64,000 nt of DNA from Aestuariimicrobium soli. Its GTDB lineage: Bacteria > Actinomycetota > Actinomycetes > Propionibacteriales > Propionibacteriaceae. Below, one piece after another: positions 43,760 through 52,983 of this stretch. Position 1 is the first letter of the stretch, and each line of letters opens with the position of its first letter. The translations under genes and the position numbers were made by a program. Location of the stretch: contig NZ_JBPJSQ010000004.1 in NCBI RefSeq assembly GCF_051192575.1, positions 62,001 through 126,000 on the forward strand. The letters are read 5' to 3'. The notes beneath the pieces are model-generated. The model was not told the origin of the DNA. It saw only the letters and a program-made list of their open reading frames with translations, and did no database searches.

Positions 43760-45892
43760 ATGCCTCAACCGCAGACAGCCGCCACCGATGTCATCGAGAC
43801 CCTGCACGGTCACGAGATCGCCGACCCCTACCGCTGGTTGGAGGATCCGGACTCCCCGGCCACCCAGGAGTGGGTGCAGGCCCAACGTTCCTGGTGCGAG
43901 GAGGTGTTCGCATGCATTCCCGAGCGGGAGGGCTTCCGCCAGTTGCTGCGCTCGATCGTGGTGCGCGAGCGCCGCGGCACTCCCGACCGGCAGTCGGGGT
44001 GGTACCTGCGCAGCGTCAACGACGGCTCGCAGCCGCAGGACGCCGTGATCGCCAGCCGTTCGTTGGACGAGGTGCTCGACGGCTCGGCGCGGGTGCTGTT
44101 CGACCCGAGCACCTGGTCGGTCGACGGCACCACCTCGCTCGGGTCGATCTCGGTCAGCCCCGACGGCCGACTGGTCGCCCACACCGTCAGCGAGGCCGGT
44201 TCCGACTGGGCCACCGTCAAGCTGTTCGAGCTCGAGGCCTGGCAGCCTGTCGAGGGGCTCGATGTCACCGGCAAGTTCGCGTACCCCGTGTGGCTGCCCG
44301 ATTCCTCGGGCTACCTGTGGATCGACCACCCCGATTCGGGCGATGCCTCGGGAACCGAGACCAAGGCGATGGGCGAGGGAGTGCTCAAGCGCCACCTGCT
44401 TGACGGGTCCGACGACCTCGAGCTGTGGCGCACGGGCGATCCCGACCTGCACGCCTGGTTCGGCCTGCACTCGGAGCCCGACGCGGGCCCGACCGACCGG
44501 CACCTGCTGGTCATCGTGGCGACGATGGGTACCGAGCGGTTGAGCGACCTGACCACCGCCGAGGTGACCGGCCACGAGGTGGGCCCGTTCGTCCCGATGT
44601 TCGGCAACCGCGACGCCTATCGCCAGCCCATCGGGCTCGACGGTGGCTCTCTGCTCGTGCTCACCAGCGAGGATGCCCCGATGGGCAGGGTCGATCGCCT
44701 CCCGCTCGGCGCGGGTGAGGCGTCCGTGGTGATTCCCGAGGGGGAGTGGCCCATCGAGGACGTCGCCCTGACGCGGGGGCACCTGCTCGTCCACACCCTC
44801 GAGGATGCGCAGCCGGTGATCCGTCGCCACTCGCTGACCAGCCGCGACCAGGGGGCAGAGGGCGACCAGGGCGTCGTCGACGTCACCGGCGGGCAGTTGA
44901 TCGCGATCAGCGCCGATCGCGAGTCCGACGAGGTCTTCCTGGGCCTGTCGTCGGTCACCTCACCGCGGACGAGCCACCGCCTCGACGCCGCCACCGGCGA
45001 GGTGAGGGTGCTGCCGGGGGCCGCCGACGGCCTCGCGCCGATCGAGGTCACCACGCAGCGCCGTCGCGCCACCAGCGCCGACGGCACCCAGGTGCCCTAC
45101 TTCCTGATCAGTCGCGCCGACCTCGGCTTCGACCAGCCGCGCCCCACGCTGCAGTACGGCTACGGCGGCTTCCACATCCCGATCCTGGCCGACCACCGTC
45201 CGGGTTGGGAGGGGTGGCTGCGCGCCGGGGGAGTGCTGGTGATCTGCAACCTGCGCGGCGGGTCGGAATACGGCACGGCCTGGTACGACGGGGGCCGCAA
45301 GGCGAACAAGCAGCGGGTCTTCGACGACTTCATCGCCATCGGCGAGCATCTGGTCGAGACCGGAGTGACCACGCCCTCGCAGCTGGTCAACTACGGACGA
45401 TCCAACGGCGGTCTGCTGGTCGGCGCCACCCTGACGCAGCGGCCCGACCTGTGGGCGGCCAGCATTCCGCAGGTGGGGGTGCTCGACCTGCTGCGCTTCC
45501 ACACCTTCACGGTGGGCAAGGGCTGGACCAGCGACTACGGCAACCCCGACCTGGCCGAGGACTTCGAGGTGGCCCTGGCCTACTCGCCACTGCACAACGT
45601 GCGGGCGGGAACCAGCTATCCGCCGACCCTGGTGGTGACCGGCGACCACGACGACCGCGTGGTGCCGGCGCACAGTCACAAGTTCACGGCCGCGTTGCAG
45701 GCCGCGCAGGCGGGCTCGGCGCCGATCGTGAGTCGCATCGAGGTGGCCACCGGTCACGGTGCCGGCAAGCCGCTGGGACTGCAGGCCGACGAGTGGGCCG
45801 ACGTGCTGGCGTGGGCCGCCCACTTCGCGGGGCTCGAGGCACCCGACGGCAGCGGGCCGTCCACTGCGGCGCCCGCCGCCCGGGTCGACTGA
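43760..45892 (+). CDS. Prolyl oligopeptidase family serine peptidase (S9)
   Basis: 710 residues, no signal peptide. The N-terminal DPYRWLEDPDSPATQEWVQAQ is typical of prolyl oligopeptidase; a beta-propeller fills the middle; the C-terminal hydrolase domain has LRGGSEYGTAWY, nucleophile Ser548 in YGRSNGGLL, Asp631 in GDHDDRVVPAHS and His666 in TGHGAG. It should cleave short peptides after proline in the cytoplasm. Confidence 0.94.
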   Translation: MPQPQTAATDVIETLHGHEIADPYRWLEDPDSPATQEWVQAQRSWCEEVFACIPEREGFRQLLRSIVVRERRGTPDRQSGWYLRSVNDGSQPQDAVIASRSLDEVLDGSARVLFDPSTWSVDGTTSLGSISVSPDGRLVAHTVSEAGSDWATVKLFELEAWQPVEGLDVTGKFAYPVWLPDSSGYLWIDHPDSGDASGTETKAMGEGVLKRHLLDGSDDLELWRTGDPDLHAWFGLHSEPDAGPTDRHLLVIVATMGTERLSDLTTAEVTGHEVGPFVPMFGNRDAYRQPIGLDGGSLLVLTSEDAPMGRVDRLPLGAGEASVVIPEGEWPIEDVALTRGHLLVHTLEDAQPVIRRHSLTSRDQGAEGDQGVVDVTGGQLIAISADRESDEVFLGLSSVTSPRTSHRLDAATGEVRVLPGAADGLAPIEVTTQRRRATSADGTQVPYFLISRADLGFDQPRPTLQYGYGGFHIPILADHRPGWEGWLRAGGVLVICNLRGGSEYGTAWYDGGRKANKQRVFDDFIAIGEHLVETGVTTPSQLVNYGRSNGGLLVGATLTQRPDLWAASIPQVGVLDLLRFHTFTVGKGWTSDYGNPDLAEDFEVALAYSPLHNVRAGTSYPPTLVVTGDHDDRVVPAHSHKFTAALQAAQAGSAPIVSRIEVATGHGAGKPLGLQADEWADVLAWAAHFAGLEAPDGSGPSTAAPAARVD

Positions 45893-45967
45893 CGGGGGGT
45901 CGACTGAGGCGGGGTCGACTGGCTGAGCTCAACTGGCTCCCGTGGTGGGCCCCCGTAAGCTGGTGGG

Positions 45968-46345
45968 GTGAGCAACCTTCCGATCTCGTCGAAGTACCGC
46001 AGCCAGGCGAACCTGCCCGTGGACGATGCCGAGCGCGACGACCTGGTGCGGCGCCTCAACGAGGCCTACTCGGAGGGTCGGATCGACACCGACGAGTACC
46101 AGCCGCTGCTCGACCGGGTCTTCTCGGCGAGCACGCTGGGCGAACTGCTCCCGGTCGTCGAGAAGTTGCCGGTCAAGGCCACCTATCTTTCGCCCGCGAT
46201 CGTGGAGCAGGGCAGCAACCGGCCGGGGCCGGGGGAGTTGACCCCCACTCGTCCGGCGTTGCGCGCGGGCATGGCGGTGATGGTCGGCGGCGGCATCGCG
46301 GCGCTTGCGCTGGTGCTCGCGATCCTGGCCGTCATCATCTTCTGA
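45968..46345 (+). CDS. DUF1707 (SHOCT-like) membrane protein
   Basis: 125 residues from a GTG. The N-terminal DUF1707 domain (about 15-68) has DDAERDDLVRRLNEAYSEGRIDTDEYQPLLDRVFSA, a helical pattern common in actinobacteria. A single membrane helix, AGMAVMVGGGIAALALVLAILAVIIF, ends the protein. Function unknown; probably a small membrane-anchored scaffold. The 75 bp upstream contain three copies of GTCGACTG. Confidence 0.85.
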   Translation: MSNLPISSKYRSQANLPVDDAERDDLVRRLNEAYSEGRIDTDEYQPLLDRVFSASTLGELLPVVEKLPVKATYLSPAIVEQGSNRPGPGELTPTRPALRAGMAVMVGGGIAALALVLAILAVIIF

Positions 46346-46426
46346 GCGTCGCCCTCATCGCCTGACCCGCGCCTCCTCTGAGCGACTCCTCTGAGCGCCT
46401 CCTTTGGGAGGGGGCTCGTCCGGGCG

Positions 46427-46714
46427 TCAGCCGGCGAACACCCCGATCACGGGGTCCCATGAGCGCATGGCAATGTCGACGACGAGACCCTCGCGCTGGA
46501 ACGGATCGTCGGCCAACAGGGCGGTGGCGTCCTCGGCCGACGCAGCGTTGACCAGCAGCAGGGCCCCGGCCGCGGCATCGTCGGTGAAGGGTCCGCTGGC
46601 GACGAGCGAGCCCTGGTCGACGAGCCCGCGCAGGAAGGCCCGGTGCTCGGGTCGCACCTCGTCGAGCGCGTCGGGGGCATTGAGGTAGGTGTAGGTGACG
46701 ATCTGCATGGTCAT
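46427..46714 (-). CDS. YCII-related domain protein
   Basis: 95 residues. YCII-like ferredoxin fold: RPEHRAFLRGLVDQGSLVASGPF holds the conserved His and the Asp-Gln, and LLADDPFQREGLV follows. YciI-like proteins include a ligand-binding or dioxygenase-like group, but the role here is unknown. The start at 46714 is one of two close ATG codons. Confidence 0.88.
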   Translation of the reverse strand: MTMQIVTYTYLNAPDALDEVRPEHRAFLRGLVDQGSLVASGPFTDDAAAGALLLVNAASAEDATALLADDPFQREGLVVDIAMRSWDPVIGVFAG

Positions 46715-46780
46715 GTCGCTCAGGCTACCGGCGCCGACCGGCCGACTCGGGTGCCCCTCACGTTTGGGAGACTTGACCCC

Positions 46781-48169
46781 ATGGGACAGCAGGGGTGGAA
46801 CAGCGGGGGCCCGTGGCAGCGTCCCGCACAGCAACAGCCCGGACGACCCCTGCCCCAGCAGCCACACGCCCAGCAGCCGCCTCCCGGAGGCCCGCAGTTC
46901 GGGGGCCCGCGCCGCCCGGCACCCGCTGGCCACCACACCTGGGGCCAGACACAGTGGGGCGGCCACAGCAACCGGGGCGGCCAGCCCGGCTGGGGTGCCC
47001 AGCAGGCACCCCGCCCCGGCACGTGGGGGCCGCCACCGGGCCAGACCCCCTGGGGGTCACCGCAGCAGTTCCCCACACCCCAGCAGCAGCCCTACCCGGC
47101 CGGGGCTCGTCCCTACGTCTCGGGCACGGTCACCCAGTACGGACGACCGCTGGGTCAGCGCCCGCCCACCTCGGGCGGCGGGGGATCGAAGGTGGTGGTC
47201 GGCTGTCTGGCCGTCGCCATGGTGATGGCCGTCGTGGTGGTCGGGTGCTCGGCCGCCATGACCTCGCTCTCGTCCAGCACGACCACGACGCGCCCCCGGG
47301 TGACCGCGACCTACTCGCGCACGACGCCTCGTCCGACGCAGCCGCCGACGACGGCCACTCGCCCCCCGACGACCGCTCCGACCACCCCGCCACCCACCAA
47401 CAAGGTGCCCCCGCCGCCGAAGGTTCCCTCGGGCAGTCCCGTGCCGCCGGGGGTGAAGTGGGAGGCGCTCCCGAAGCCCCACTCCACGCACCCCGGGTGG
47501 GTGAAGACCCAGCAGAACCCGTTCAACGCCTTCCCGATTCCGGCCGCCAGTTGCCCCGCGGTGCCGAAGAGCATCGGCTCGGGCACGGCGTTCCAGAAGC
47601 TGGCCCGAGCGCTGCTCGAGTGCGAGTACCAGCGGTGGCGCCCGATGTTCGCGGCCCAGAACCGGGCCTATGCGCGTCCGAAGGTGGTCTTCTACAACGG
47701 GTCGACCCAGAGCGCCTGCGGCAGCGTGAAGGGCTACGAGGTGTCGTTCTACTGCGCGGCCGGAACACCGACGATCTTCGTGCACAACGGGCTGCTGAAG
47801 GAGTCCAACCAGTGGTGGCACCTGCGGGTCGCCGAGACCATGGCGCACGAGTTCTTCCACCACGTGCAGTACTCCTCGGGCCTGTTCGAGGGACGAAACC
47901 TGCTGCGGCAGGAGGGGATCGACTCGCTCGAGCTCGCCCGGCGCACCGAGCTGCAGACGGCCTGCGTATCGTCCCGCATTCTGCTGGTGACCCCCAGTTT
48001 CAGGTTCACGAGAACCGACTACAACGTGATGAGGAAGTGGTTCGCCGGCGGGCAGGACGCCAAGCACGGCAACGCCCGCTCGAACACCTACTGGGGCACC
48101 CGCGGCTTCTATATGGACCGCGTGGGGGGCTGCAACACCTGGTTGGTGGGATCGGCCAGTGTCGCCTGA
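46781..48169 (+). CDS. Membrane-anchored HEXXH metallopeptidase with proline/glutamine-rich N-terminus (copy 1)
   Basis: 462 residues. Residues 1-135 are Gln/Pro/Gly-rich and disordered. One membrane helix (about 136-162, KVVVGCLAVAMVMAVVVVG) and a Thr/Pro-rich stalk follow. The extracellular domain (about 250-462) has VVFYNGSTQSACG, FYCAAGTPTIFVHNG and zinc motif HEFFH (His356, Glu357, His360), as in the neutral zinc metallopeptidase (YpfJ-like) group. Substrate unknown. A paralogue with the same layout follows directly. Confidence 0.88.
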   Translation: MGQQGWNSGGPWQRPAQQQPGRPLPQQPHAQQPPPGGPQFGGPRRPAPAGHHTWGQTQWGGHSNRGGQPGWGAQQAPRPGTWGPPPGQTPWGSPQQFPTPQQQPYPAGARPYVSGTVTQYGRPLGQRPPTSGGGGSKVVVGCLAVAMVMAVVVVGCSAAMTSLSSSTTTTRPRVTATYSRTTPRPTQPPTTATRPPTTAPTTPPPTNKVPPPPKVPSGSPVPPGVKWEALPKPHSTHPGWVKTQQNPFNAFPIPAASCPAVPKSIGSGTAFQKLARALLECEYQRWRPMFAAQNRAYARPKVVFYNGSTQSACGSVKGYEVSFYCAAGTPTIFVHNGLLKESNQWWHLRVAETMAHEFFHHVQYSSGLFEGRNLLRQEGIDSLELARRTELQTACVSSRILLVTPSFRFTRTDYNVMRKWFAGGQDAKHGNARSNTYWGTRGFYMDRVGGCNTWLVGSASVA

Positions 48170-48271
48170 CCTGACGCCTGCGCCAACCCCGGACGAGCTG
48201 CCCGCGAACGCTCCCGGTGGGGGATTGACGCGGATGGAATCATGGGGGCATCGACCGGCCCCGGAGGCAGC

Positions 48272-49630
48272 ATGACGAACCAGCAGGGTGGGTGGCCTCC
48301 CCCTCAGGAGCGTCCTCCTTGGCAGGCGCCCGCGCCCCAGTCGAACCCCTGGCAGTCGAGCCCGCCGCAGGCGAACCGGCCGCAGGCGAACCCGTGGCAG
48401 GCGAACCGGCCGCAGGCGAACCCGTGGCAGGCGAACCGGCCTCAGGAGCCCACGTGGCCGCCGCCCCCGGGGCAGAATCCCTTTCCTCCCGGCGGTTCGT
48501 CGTGGTCGTCGGCTCCACCGCCCCGGCCGTACCAGCAGCCCGGTCACGTCACCCCCGCCGCGCCGCGTCCCGTCCGTGGGTCGGCCGGCAGGCCGGAGGC
48601 ATCGTCCGTGCTGGTCGTTGTGTCGAACACGCTCGCCCTGGTGGTCGTGGTGGCCCTGGCGCTCGTCGGTTGGGGGTGGCTGAAGGACGACCTCGCCGGC
48701 TTCGGTGGACCGGTGGCCGTCGAGTCACCCACCCCGACCGGGCCCAACCCGACCGCGCCGACCCCGACCGCCACCCAGCCCAGCGCCACGACCCAACCCA
48801 GCGTCACGACCCAGCCCTCCACCAGCAAGCCCACCACCAACAAGCCCAGCGCCAAGCCAACCCCCGCGCCGCCGGCGGTCACCAACGCCCCACCCGCCAC
48901 GGTGCCCCGGGTCGACTGGGGGCCGCTGCCGAAGCCGACCGCGACCGACTCGTGGGGCTGGCTCCTGCAACAGGGCCCGCTGAACGCCCAGAAGATCCCG
49001 ACCGCGACCTGCCCGCGCCTGCCCGACCCGATCCCGTCGGGGCCAGCCTTCCGCGCGCTGGCCAACAAGCTGGTCGATTGCGAACTCGCCCGCTGGACGA
49101 AGCCGGTGGCCGACAGCGGACACACCCTCGAGCGCCCGGCCGTCACCTTCTTCAACGGCACCGTGAACAGCGAGTGCGGCAACGTGCGCAACTCCCAGGT
49201 CTCGTTCTACTGCGGCGCCGGCACGGGCACCATCTACGTGCACACCAGGGTCACCCGGGAGTCTAACGAGGGCTGGCGGCTGCGGTTGGCCGAGACGATC
49301 GTGCACGAATTCTTCCACCACGTGCAGGCCACCACCGGCATTCTCGAGGCGCGCTACCGCGTGGTGCAGGCGGGCATGAACGACGACGAGGCCAGTCGGC
49401 GCACCGAGCTGCAGGCGCTGTGCGTGAGCACCCGCATTCTGGCGACGACGCCGGCGTGGGGTTTCACCCGGCAGGACTACAACCTGATCGCCTACTCCCT
49501 GCGCCACACCCCGCAGGACGCCCAGCACGGCAGCACCACCTCGAACGACTACTGGGGCAGGCGCGGCTTCTCGATGGTGCTGGTGGGTGGCTGCAACACC
49601 TGGACCGTGCCCGCCAGCCGGGTCAGCTGA
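48272..49630 (+). CDS. Membrane-anchored HEXXH metallopeptidase (copy 2)
   Basis: 452 residues from the ATG at 48272, preceded by GGAGG at good spacing (an ATG at 48242 lacks one). Same plan as its neighbour: Gln/Pro/Trp-rich cytoplasmic part with a repeated WQANRPQANP unit, one helix (about 111-135), a Thr/Pro-rich stalk, and a metallopeptidase domain with VTFFNGTVNSECG, FYCGAGTGTIYVH and HEFFH (His345, Glu346, His349). The pair is a tandem duplication that has since diverged. Confidence 0.88.
   Translation: MTNQQGGWPPPQERPPWQAPAPQSNPWQSSPPQANRPQANPWQANRPQANPWQANRPQEPTWPPPPGQNPFPPGGSSWSSAPPPRPYQQPGHVTPAAPRPVRGSAGRPEASSVLVVVSNTLALVVVVALALVGWGWLKDDLAGFGGPVAVESPTPTGPNPTAPTPTATQPSATTQPSVTTQPSTSKPTTNKPSAKPTPAPPAVTNAPPATVPRVDWGPLPKPTATDSWGWLLQQGPLNAQKIPTATCPRLPDPIPSGPAFRALANKLVDCELARWTKPVADSGHTLERPAVTFFNGTVNSECGNVRNSQVSFYCGAGTGTIYVHTRVTRESNEGWRLRLAETIVHEFFHHVQATTGILEARYRVVQAGMNDDEASRRTELQALCVSTRILATTPAWGFTRQDYNLIAYSLRHTPQDAQHGSTTSNDYWGRRGFSMVLVGGCNTWTVPASRVS
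48371..48440 (+). repeat. 30-bp tandem repeat inside metallopeptidase copy 2
   Basis: The 30-bp unit beginning GCGAACCGGCCGCAGGCGAA at 48371 repeats at 48401 and partly at 48431, encoding ANRPQANPWQ. In-frame copy number can vary by slippage without breaking the gene. Confidence 0.85.
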
Positions 49631-49701
49631 CGCCGACCGGCACCCGACCGGCACCCGACAGCACCCGACCGGCAGCCTTGCCGCGTGACTAGGCTGGCCC
49701 C

Positions 49702-50679
49702 ATGACAGCCCAGGGATTGGCCACTCGTCCGCTCGGTTCCACGCCCACCGGCGAGGGTCCGCAGGTCAGCATCGTCGGGTTGGGCGGCAACAACTTCGGC
49801 CGCCCGAACTCGGCCACCGCCACCCGCGCCGGCGCCGACGCCGTGATCGGGGCGGCCATCGACGCGGGCATCACCCTGATTGACACCGCCGACATCTACA
49901 ACGCCGGTGTCTCGGAGGAACTGATCGGCCAGGTGCTCACCGGCGGCCGCCGCGAGCAGGTGGTGATCGCCACCAAGTTCGGCCACCAGCACGCCAGCGC
50001 TCCCGGCTCGGAGGGGTGGGGGCCCAAGGGTGGCGCCACCTACATCCGCAACGCCTGTGACGCCTCCCTGCGGCGGCTCGGCGTCGACGTGATCGACGTC
50101 TACCAGCTGCACACCCCCGACCCCGAGACCCCGATCCTCGAGACCCTCACCGCCCTGCACGAGCTGGTCACGGCCGGCAAGGTGCGCTTCATCGGCAGCT
50201 CGCAGTTCACGGGAGCCATGATCCGCGAGGCCGACCGCGTCGCCACCGAACACGGCCTCACCCGCTTCGTGAGCGCGCAGAACCTGTACTCCCTGCTCGA
50301 ACGCGGCATCGAGGCGGACGACCTGCCGGCCATGCGTGAATGCGGGCTGGGGTTGCTGCCCTTCTTCCCGCTCGCCTCGGGGGCGCTGTCGGGCAAGTAC
50401 CGCCGCGACCACACCCCGGAAGGGTCGCGACTGGCGGCTCGTCCGGAGATTCTCGAAGGCCTCGACTGGGACCGACTGGAGAGCTACCGCGCCCTCTGCG
50501 AACGGGCCGACGTGCCCATGGTCGAGGCCAGCATCGGCTGGCTGCTCGCGCAGCAGGGGGTCGCCTCGGTGATCGCCGGCGCGACCACCCCCGAGCAGGT
50601 GCGCGCCAACGCCGCCGCCGGGCGCCGCCAACTCGACCCGGCCTTCCTCGCCGAGGTCGACGCCCTCTTCTGCGTCTGA
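49702..50679 (+). CDS. Aldo/keto reductase
   Basis: 325 residues. The catalytic tetrad is visible: Asp in IDTADIYNAG, its Tyr, Lys in VIATKFGHQ and His in VYQLHTPD. The NADPH site has RFIGSSQFTG and the C-terminal GWLLAQQGVASVIAGATTPEQV. Reduces a carbonyl compound with NADPH; substrate unknown. Last cargo gene before infA. Confidence 0.94.
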   Translation: MTAQGLATRPLGSTPTGEGPQVSIVGLGGNNFGRPNSATATRAGADAVIGAAIDAGITLIDTADIYNAGVSEELIGQVLTGGRREQVVIATKFGHQHASAPGSEGWGPKGGATYIRNACDASLRRLGVDVIDVYQLHTPDPETPILETLTALHELVTAGKVRFIGSSQFTGAMIREADRVATEHGLTRFVSAQNLYSLLERGIEADDLPAMRECGLGLLPFFPLASGALSGKYRRDHTPEGSRLAARPEILEGLDWDRLESYRALCERADVPMVEASIGWLLAQQGVASVIAGATTPEQVRANAAAGRRQLDPAFLAEVDALFCV

Positions 50680-50697
50680 CCGCTCGCCGACCCCGAT

Positions 50698-50726
50698 TTG
50701 GGGAGTGTGCGGTGGGGGCGTAGAGT
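50698..50726 (+). promoter_or_regulatory. Candidate infA promoter
   Basis: TTGGGG (50698-50703) and TAGAGT (50721-50726) with a 17-bp spacer. Transcription would start near 50733, leaving a leader of about 65 bases that contains the small hairpin GGTCACCTGTGACC. Confidence 0.6.
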
Positions 50727-50799
50727 GGTGCGTCGGTCACCTGTGACCGGCAGTACCCCCGTGCCCTCGCTGTGAGGCACACCAACCGATTAGGACGCA

Positions 50800-51021
50800 A
50801 TGGCGAAGAAAGAAGGAGCCCTCGAACTCGAGGGAACCGTGGTCGAAGCCCTGCCCAACGCGATGTTTCGCGTTGAGTTGGCCAATGGTCACAAGGTCCT
50901 CGCGACCATCAGCGGCAAGATGCGGCAGCACTACATTCGCATCCTCCCCTCTGACCGGGTCGTCGTGGAGCTGTCTCCTTACGATCTGACCCGCGGCCGC
51001 ATCGTCTTCCGCCACAGGTGA
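50800..51021 (+). CDS. infA: Translation initiation factor IF-1
   Basis: 73 residues, usual length. The OB fold has EGTVVEALPNAMFRVEL, GKMRQHYIRILPSDRVVVEL and ends DLTRGRIVFRHR. First gene of ribosomal block 4. Confidence 0.98.
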   Translation: MAKKEGALELEGTVVEALPNAMFRVELANGHKVLATISGKMRQHYIRILPSDRVVVELSPYDLTRGRIVFRHR

Positions 51022-51058
51022 ACGACACCACCCATCAGCTCGATCAGAAAGTTGCTCG

Positions 51059-51172
51059 ATGAAGGTTCAGCCGAGCGTCAAGAAGATCTGCGACAAGTGC
51101 AAGGTGATTCGCCGGCACGGTCGCGTGATGGTGATCTGCGACAACCCGCGCCACAAGCAGCGCCAGGGCTGA
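51059..51172 (+). CDS. rpmJ: 50S ribosomal protein L36, zinc-binding form
   Basis: 37 residues, starting MKVQPSVKKICDKCKVI and ending NPRHKQRQG. The Zn ligands are three Cys and a His (CDKC, C, H). Located in its usual place between infA and rpsM. Confidence 0.97.
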   Translation: MKVQPSVKKICDKCKVIRRHGRVMVICDNPRHKQRQG

Positions 51173-51495
51173 CCCCCTGGTCTGCGCGTGAGTGGGCCGC
51201 AGGCTCACCCTCGACAGATCGCACCTGACACAACTCAACACCCACAACGTGCACGCACGGCCGGACTAGCTCCGGTCCCACCCCCGGACGAAGGCCGGGG
51301 CCCCCATCGCACCGGGCATCAGCCCGAGCGGTGCACCCAGCCCGGGCGGACCAACCCGGACCAGGTGATCAGGGGACGCGGCACGCACACACCTTCGCGG
51401 CCACACCAAACCGCACTCCACACCTCCCTCGGGAGGGACCAACCCTGCGGGAAACAGGGGGAGTCGGGGCCGATACGGAAAAAGGAACTGCCACC
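51173..51495 (+). promoter_or_regulatory. Structured leader before rpsM
   Basis: 323 bp with no gene between rpmJ and rpsM, where many bacteria have only a short gap. It can form several stems: CCCCGG/CCGGGG near 51282-51302, GCACCG/CGGTGC near 51309-51334, and CCCTCGGGAGGG near 51427. This suggests an alpha-operon-type leader, possibly with S4 autoregulation (inference by analogy with E. coli). Confidence 0.4.
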
Positions 51496-51870
51496 ATGGC
51501 ACGTCTCATTGGCGTCGACCTCCCGCGCGAGAAGCGCCTCGAGGTCGCACTGACCTACATCTTCGGCGTCGGCCGCACCCGCGCCCTGAAGACCCTCGAA
51601 GCCACCGGCATCAGCGGTGACCTGCGAGTCCACGAGCTCACCGACGAGCACCTGGTTGCTCTGCGTGACCACATCGAGGCCAACTACGAGGTGGAGGGTG
51701 ACCTTCGCCGCGAGGTGGCTGCCGACATCCGCCGCAAGGTCGAGATCGGCAACTACCAGGGCCGTCGTCACCGCGCCGGGCTGCCCGTGCGTGGACAGCG
51801 CACCCGCACCAACGCTCGCACCCGCAAGGGCAAGAAGAAGACCGTTGCCGGCAAGAAGAAGGTCCGCTGA
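51496..51870 (+). CDS. rpsM: 30S ribosomal protein S13
   Basis: 124 residues. MARLIGVDLPREKRLEVALTYIFGVGRT and the C-terminal GQRTRTNARTRKGKKKTVAGKKKVR are typical. AAAGGAACTG precedes the ATG. Confidence 0.98.
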   Translation: MARLIGVDLPREKRLEVALTYIFGVGRTRALKTLEATGISGDLRVHELTDEHLVALRDHIEANYEVEGDLRREVAADIRRKVEIGNYQGRRHRAGLPVRGQRTRTNARTRKGKKKTVAGKKKVR

Positions 51871-51925
51871 CGCCCAGCGCGTTGGCTGATCCTCACCCGA
51901 AGACTTCAGGAGAAGACCAAGACTC

Positions 51926-52339
51926 ATGGCTACTGCAAGCCGCAAGAGCGCCGCTGCCGGCAAGACCAAGGTGCGTCGCAAGGAAAAGAAGAATGTGGTC
52001 GCCGGACAGGCCCACATCAAGTCCACGTTCAACAACACGATCATCGCCATCACCGATCCGGCTGGTTCCGTGATCTCGTGGGCGTCGGCCGGCACCGTCG
52101 GCTTCAAGGGTTCGCGCAAGTCGACCCCCTTCGCCGCCCAGATGGCCGCTGAGTCGGCCGCCCGTCGTGCCATGGACCACGGCATGAAGCGCGTCGATGT
52201 GTTCGTCAAGGGCCCGGGTTCGGGTCGCGAGACCGCCATCCGTTCGCTGGCCGCCGCGGGCCTCGAGGTCGGAGCCATCTCCGACGTCACCCCGGTCGCC
52301 CACAACGGCTGCCGTCCGCCCAAGCCCCGTCGCAACTGA
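51926..52339 (+). CDS. rpsK: 30S ribosomal protein S11
   Basis: 137 residues with NVVAGQAHIKSTFNNTIIAITDPAG and VFVKGPGSGRETAIRSL, ending PHNGCRPPKPRRN-like (AHNGCRPPKPRRN). Platform protein of the 30S subunit. Confidence 0.98.
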   Translation: MATASRKSAAAGKTKVRRKEKKNVVAGQAHIKSTFNNTIIAITDPAGSVISWASAGTVGFKGSRKSTPFAAQMAAESAARRAMDHGMKRVDVFVKGPGSGRETAIRSLAAAGLEVGAISDVTPVAHNGCRPPKPRRN

Positions 52340-52367
52340 CCCGAGACTCACGAAAAGGATTTGAACC

Positions 52368-52973
52368 ATGGCCCGTTACACCGGCCCCATCACCAAGAAG
52401 TCTCGTCGTTACGGCACCGACCTGGTGGGCAATGACAAGGCTTTCGAGCGTCGCCCCTACGCCCCCGGCGTGCACGGCCGCGGCCGCACCAAGGATTCCG
52501 AGTACTCGCAGCAGCTGCGTGAGAAGCAGAAGGCGCGCTACGCCTACGGCGTTCTCGAGAAGCAGTTCCGCCGCTACTACAAGGAAGCCGACAACACCCC
52601 CGGCAAGACCGGTGAGATCCTGCTCCAGATCCTGGAGTCGCGTCTCGACAACGTCATCTACCGCGCCGGCTTCGCCCAGACCCGTCGTCAGGCCCGCCAG
52701 CTCGTCGTGCACGGTCACTTCACCGTGAACGGCCAGAAGGTGAACATCCCATCGTACCGGATCACCCCACACGACATCATCGACGTCCGCGAGAAGTCGC
52801 TGAACCTGACCCCCCTCGTGATCGCCCGTGAGACCCACGGCGAGCGCGAGGTTCCGGCCTGGCTCACCGTGCGCCCCAACCGCATGCGCATCCTCGTGCA
52901 CCAGCTCCCCACCCGCGACCAGATCACGGTCGACGTGCAGGAGCAGATGATCGTCGAGCTCTACTCGAAGTGA
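52368..52973 (+). CDS. rpsD: 30S ribosomal protein S4
   Basis: 201 residues; MARYTGPITKKSRRYGTDL start, S4 RNA-binding domain with ESRLDNVIYRAGFAQTRRQARQLVVHGHF. It lacks the four-Cys zinc finger. A 30S assembly initiator and the usual repressor of the alpha operon. Confidence 0.98.
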   Translation: MARYTGPITKKSRRYGTDLVGNDKAFERRPYAPGVHGRGRTKDSEYSQQLREKQKARYAYGVLEKQFRRYYKEADNTPGKTGEILLQILESRLDNVIYRAGFAQTRRQARQLVVHGHFTVNGQKVNIPSYRITPHDIIDVREKSLNLTPLVIARETHGEREVPAWLTVRPNRMRILVHQLPTRDQITVDVQEQMIVELYSK

Positions 52974-52983
52974 CTTGACGGCG

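Noticed and set aside
45884..45930. Three copies of GTCGACTG after the prolyl oligopeptidase
   Set aside because: Short and degenerate; likely simple slippage at the gene end, with no hairpin or site function apparent.
9096..50799. Integrated genomic islands or prophage between the ribosomal blocks
   Set aside because: No integrase, transposase, att-like direct repeats or tRNA genes were found at the spacer boundaries, and composition looks similar to the rest.
51188..51553. An open frame in the rpsM leader
   Set aside because: Its translation is a Pro/His/Arg/Thr mixture with no family resemblance, and it runs into rpsM in the wrong frame.
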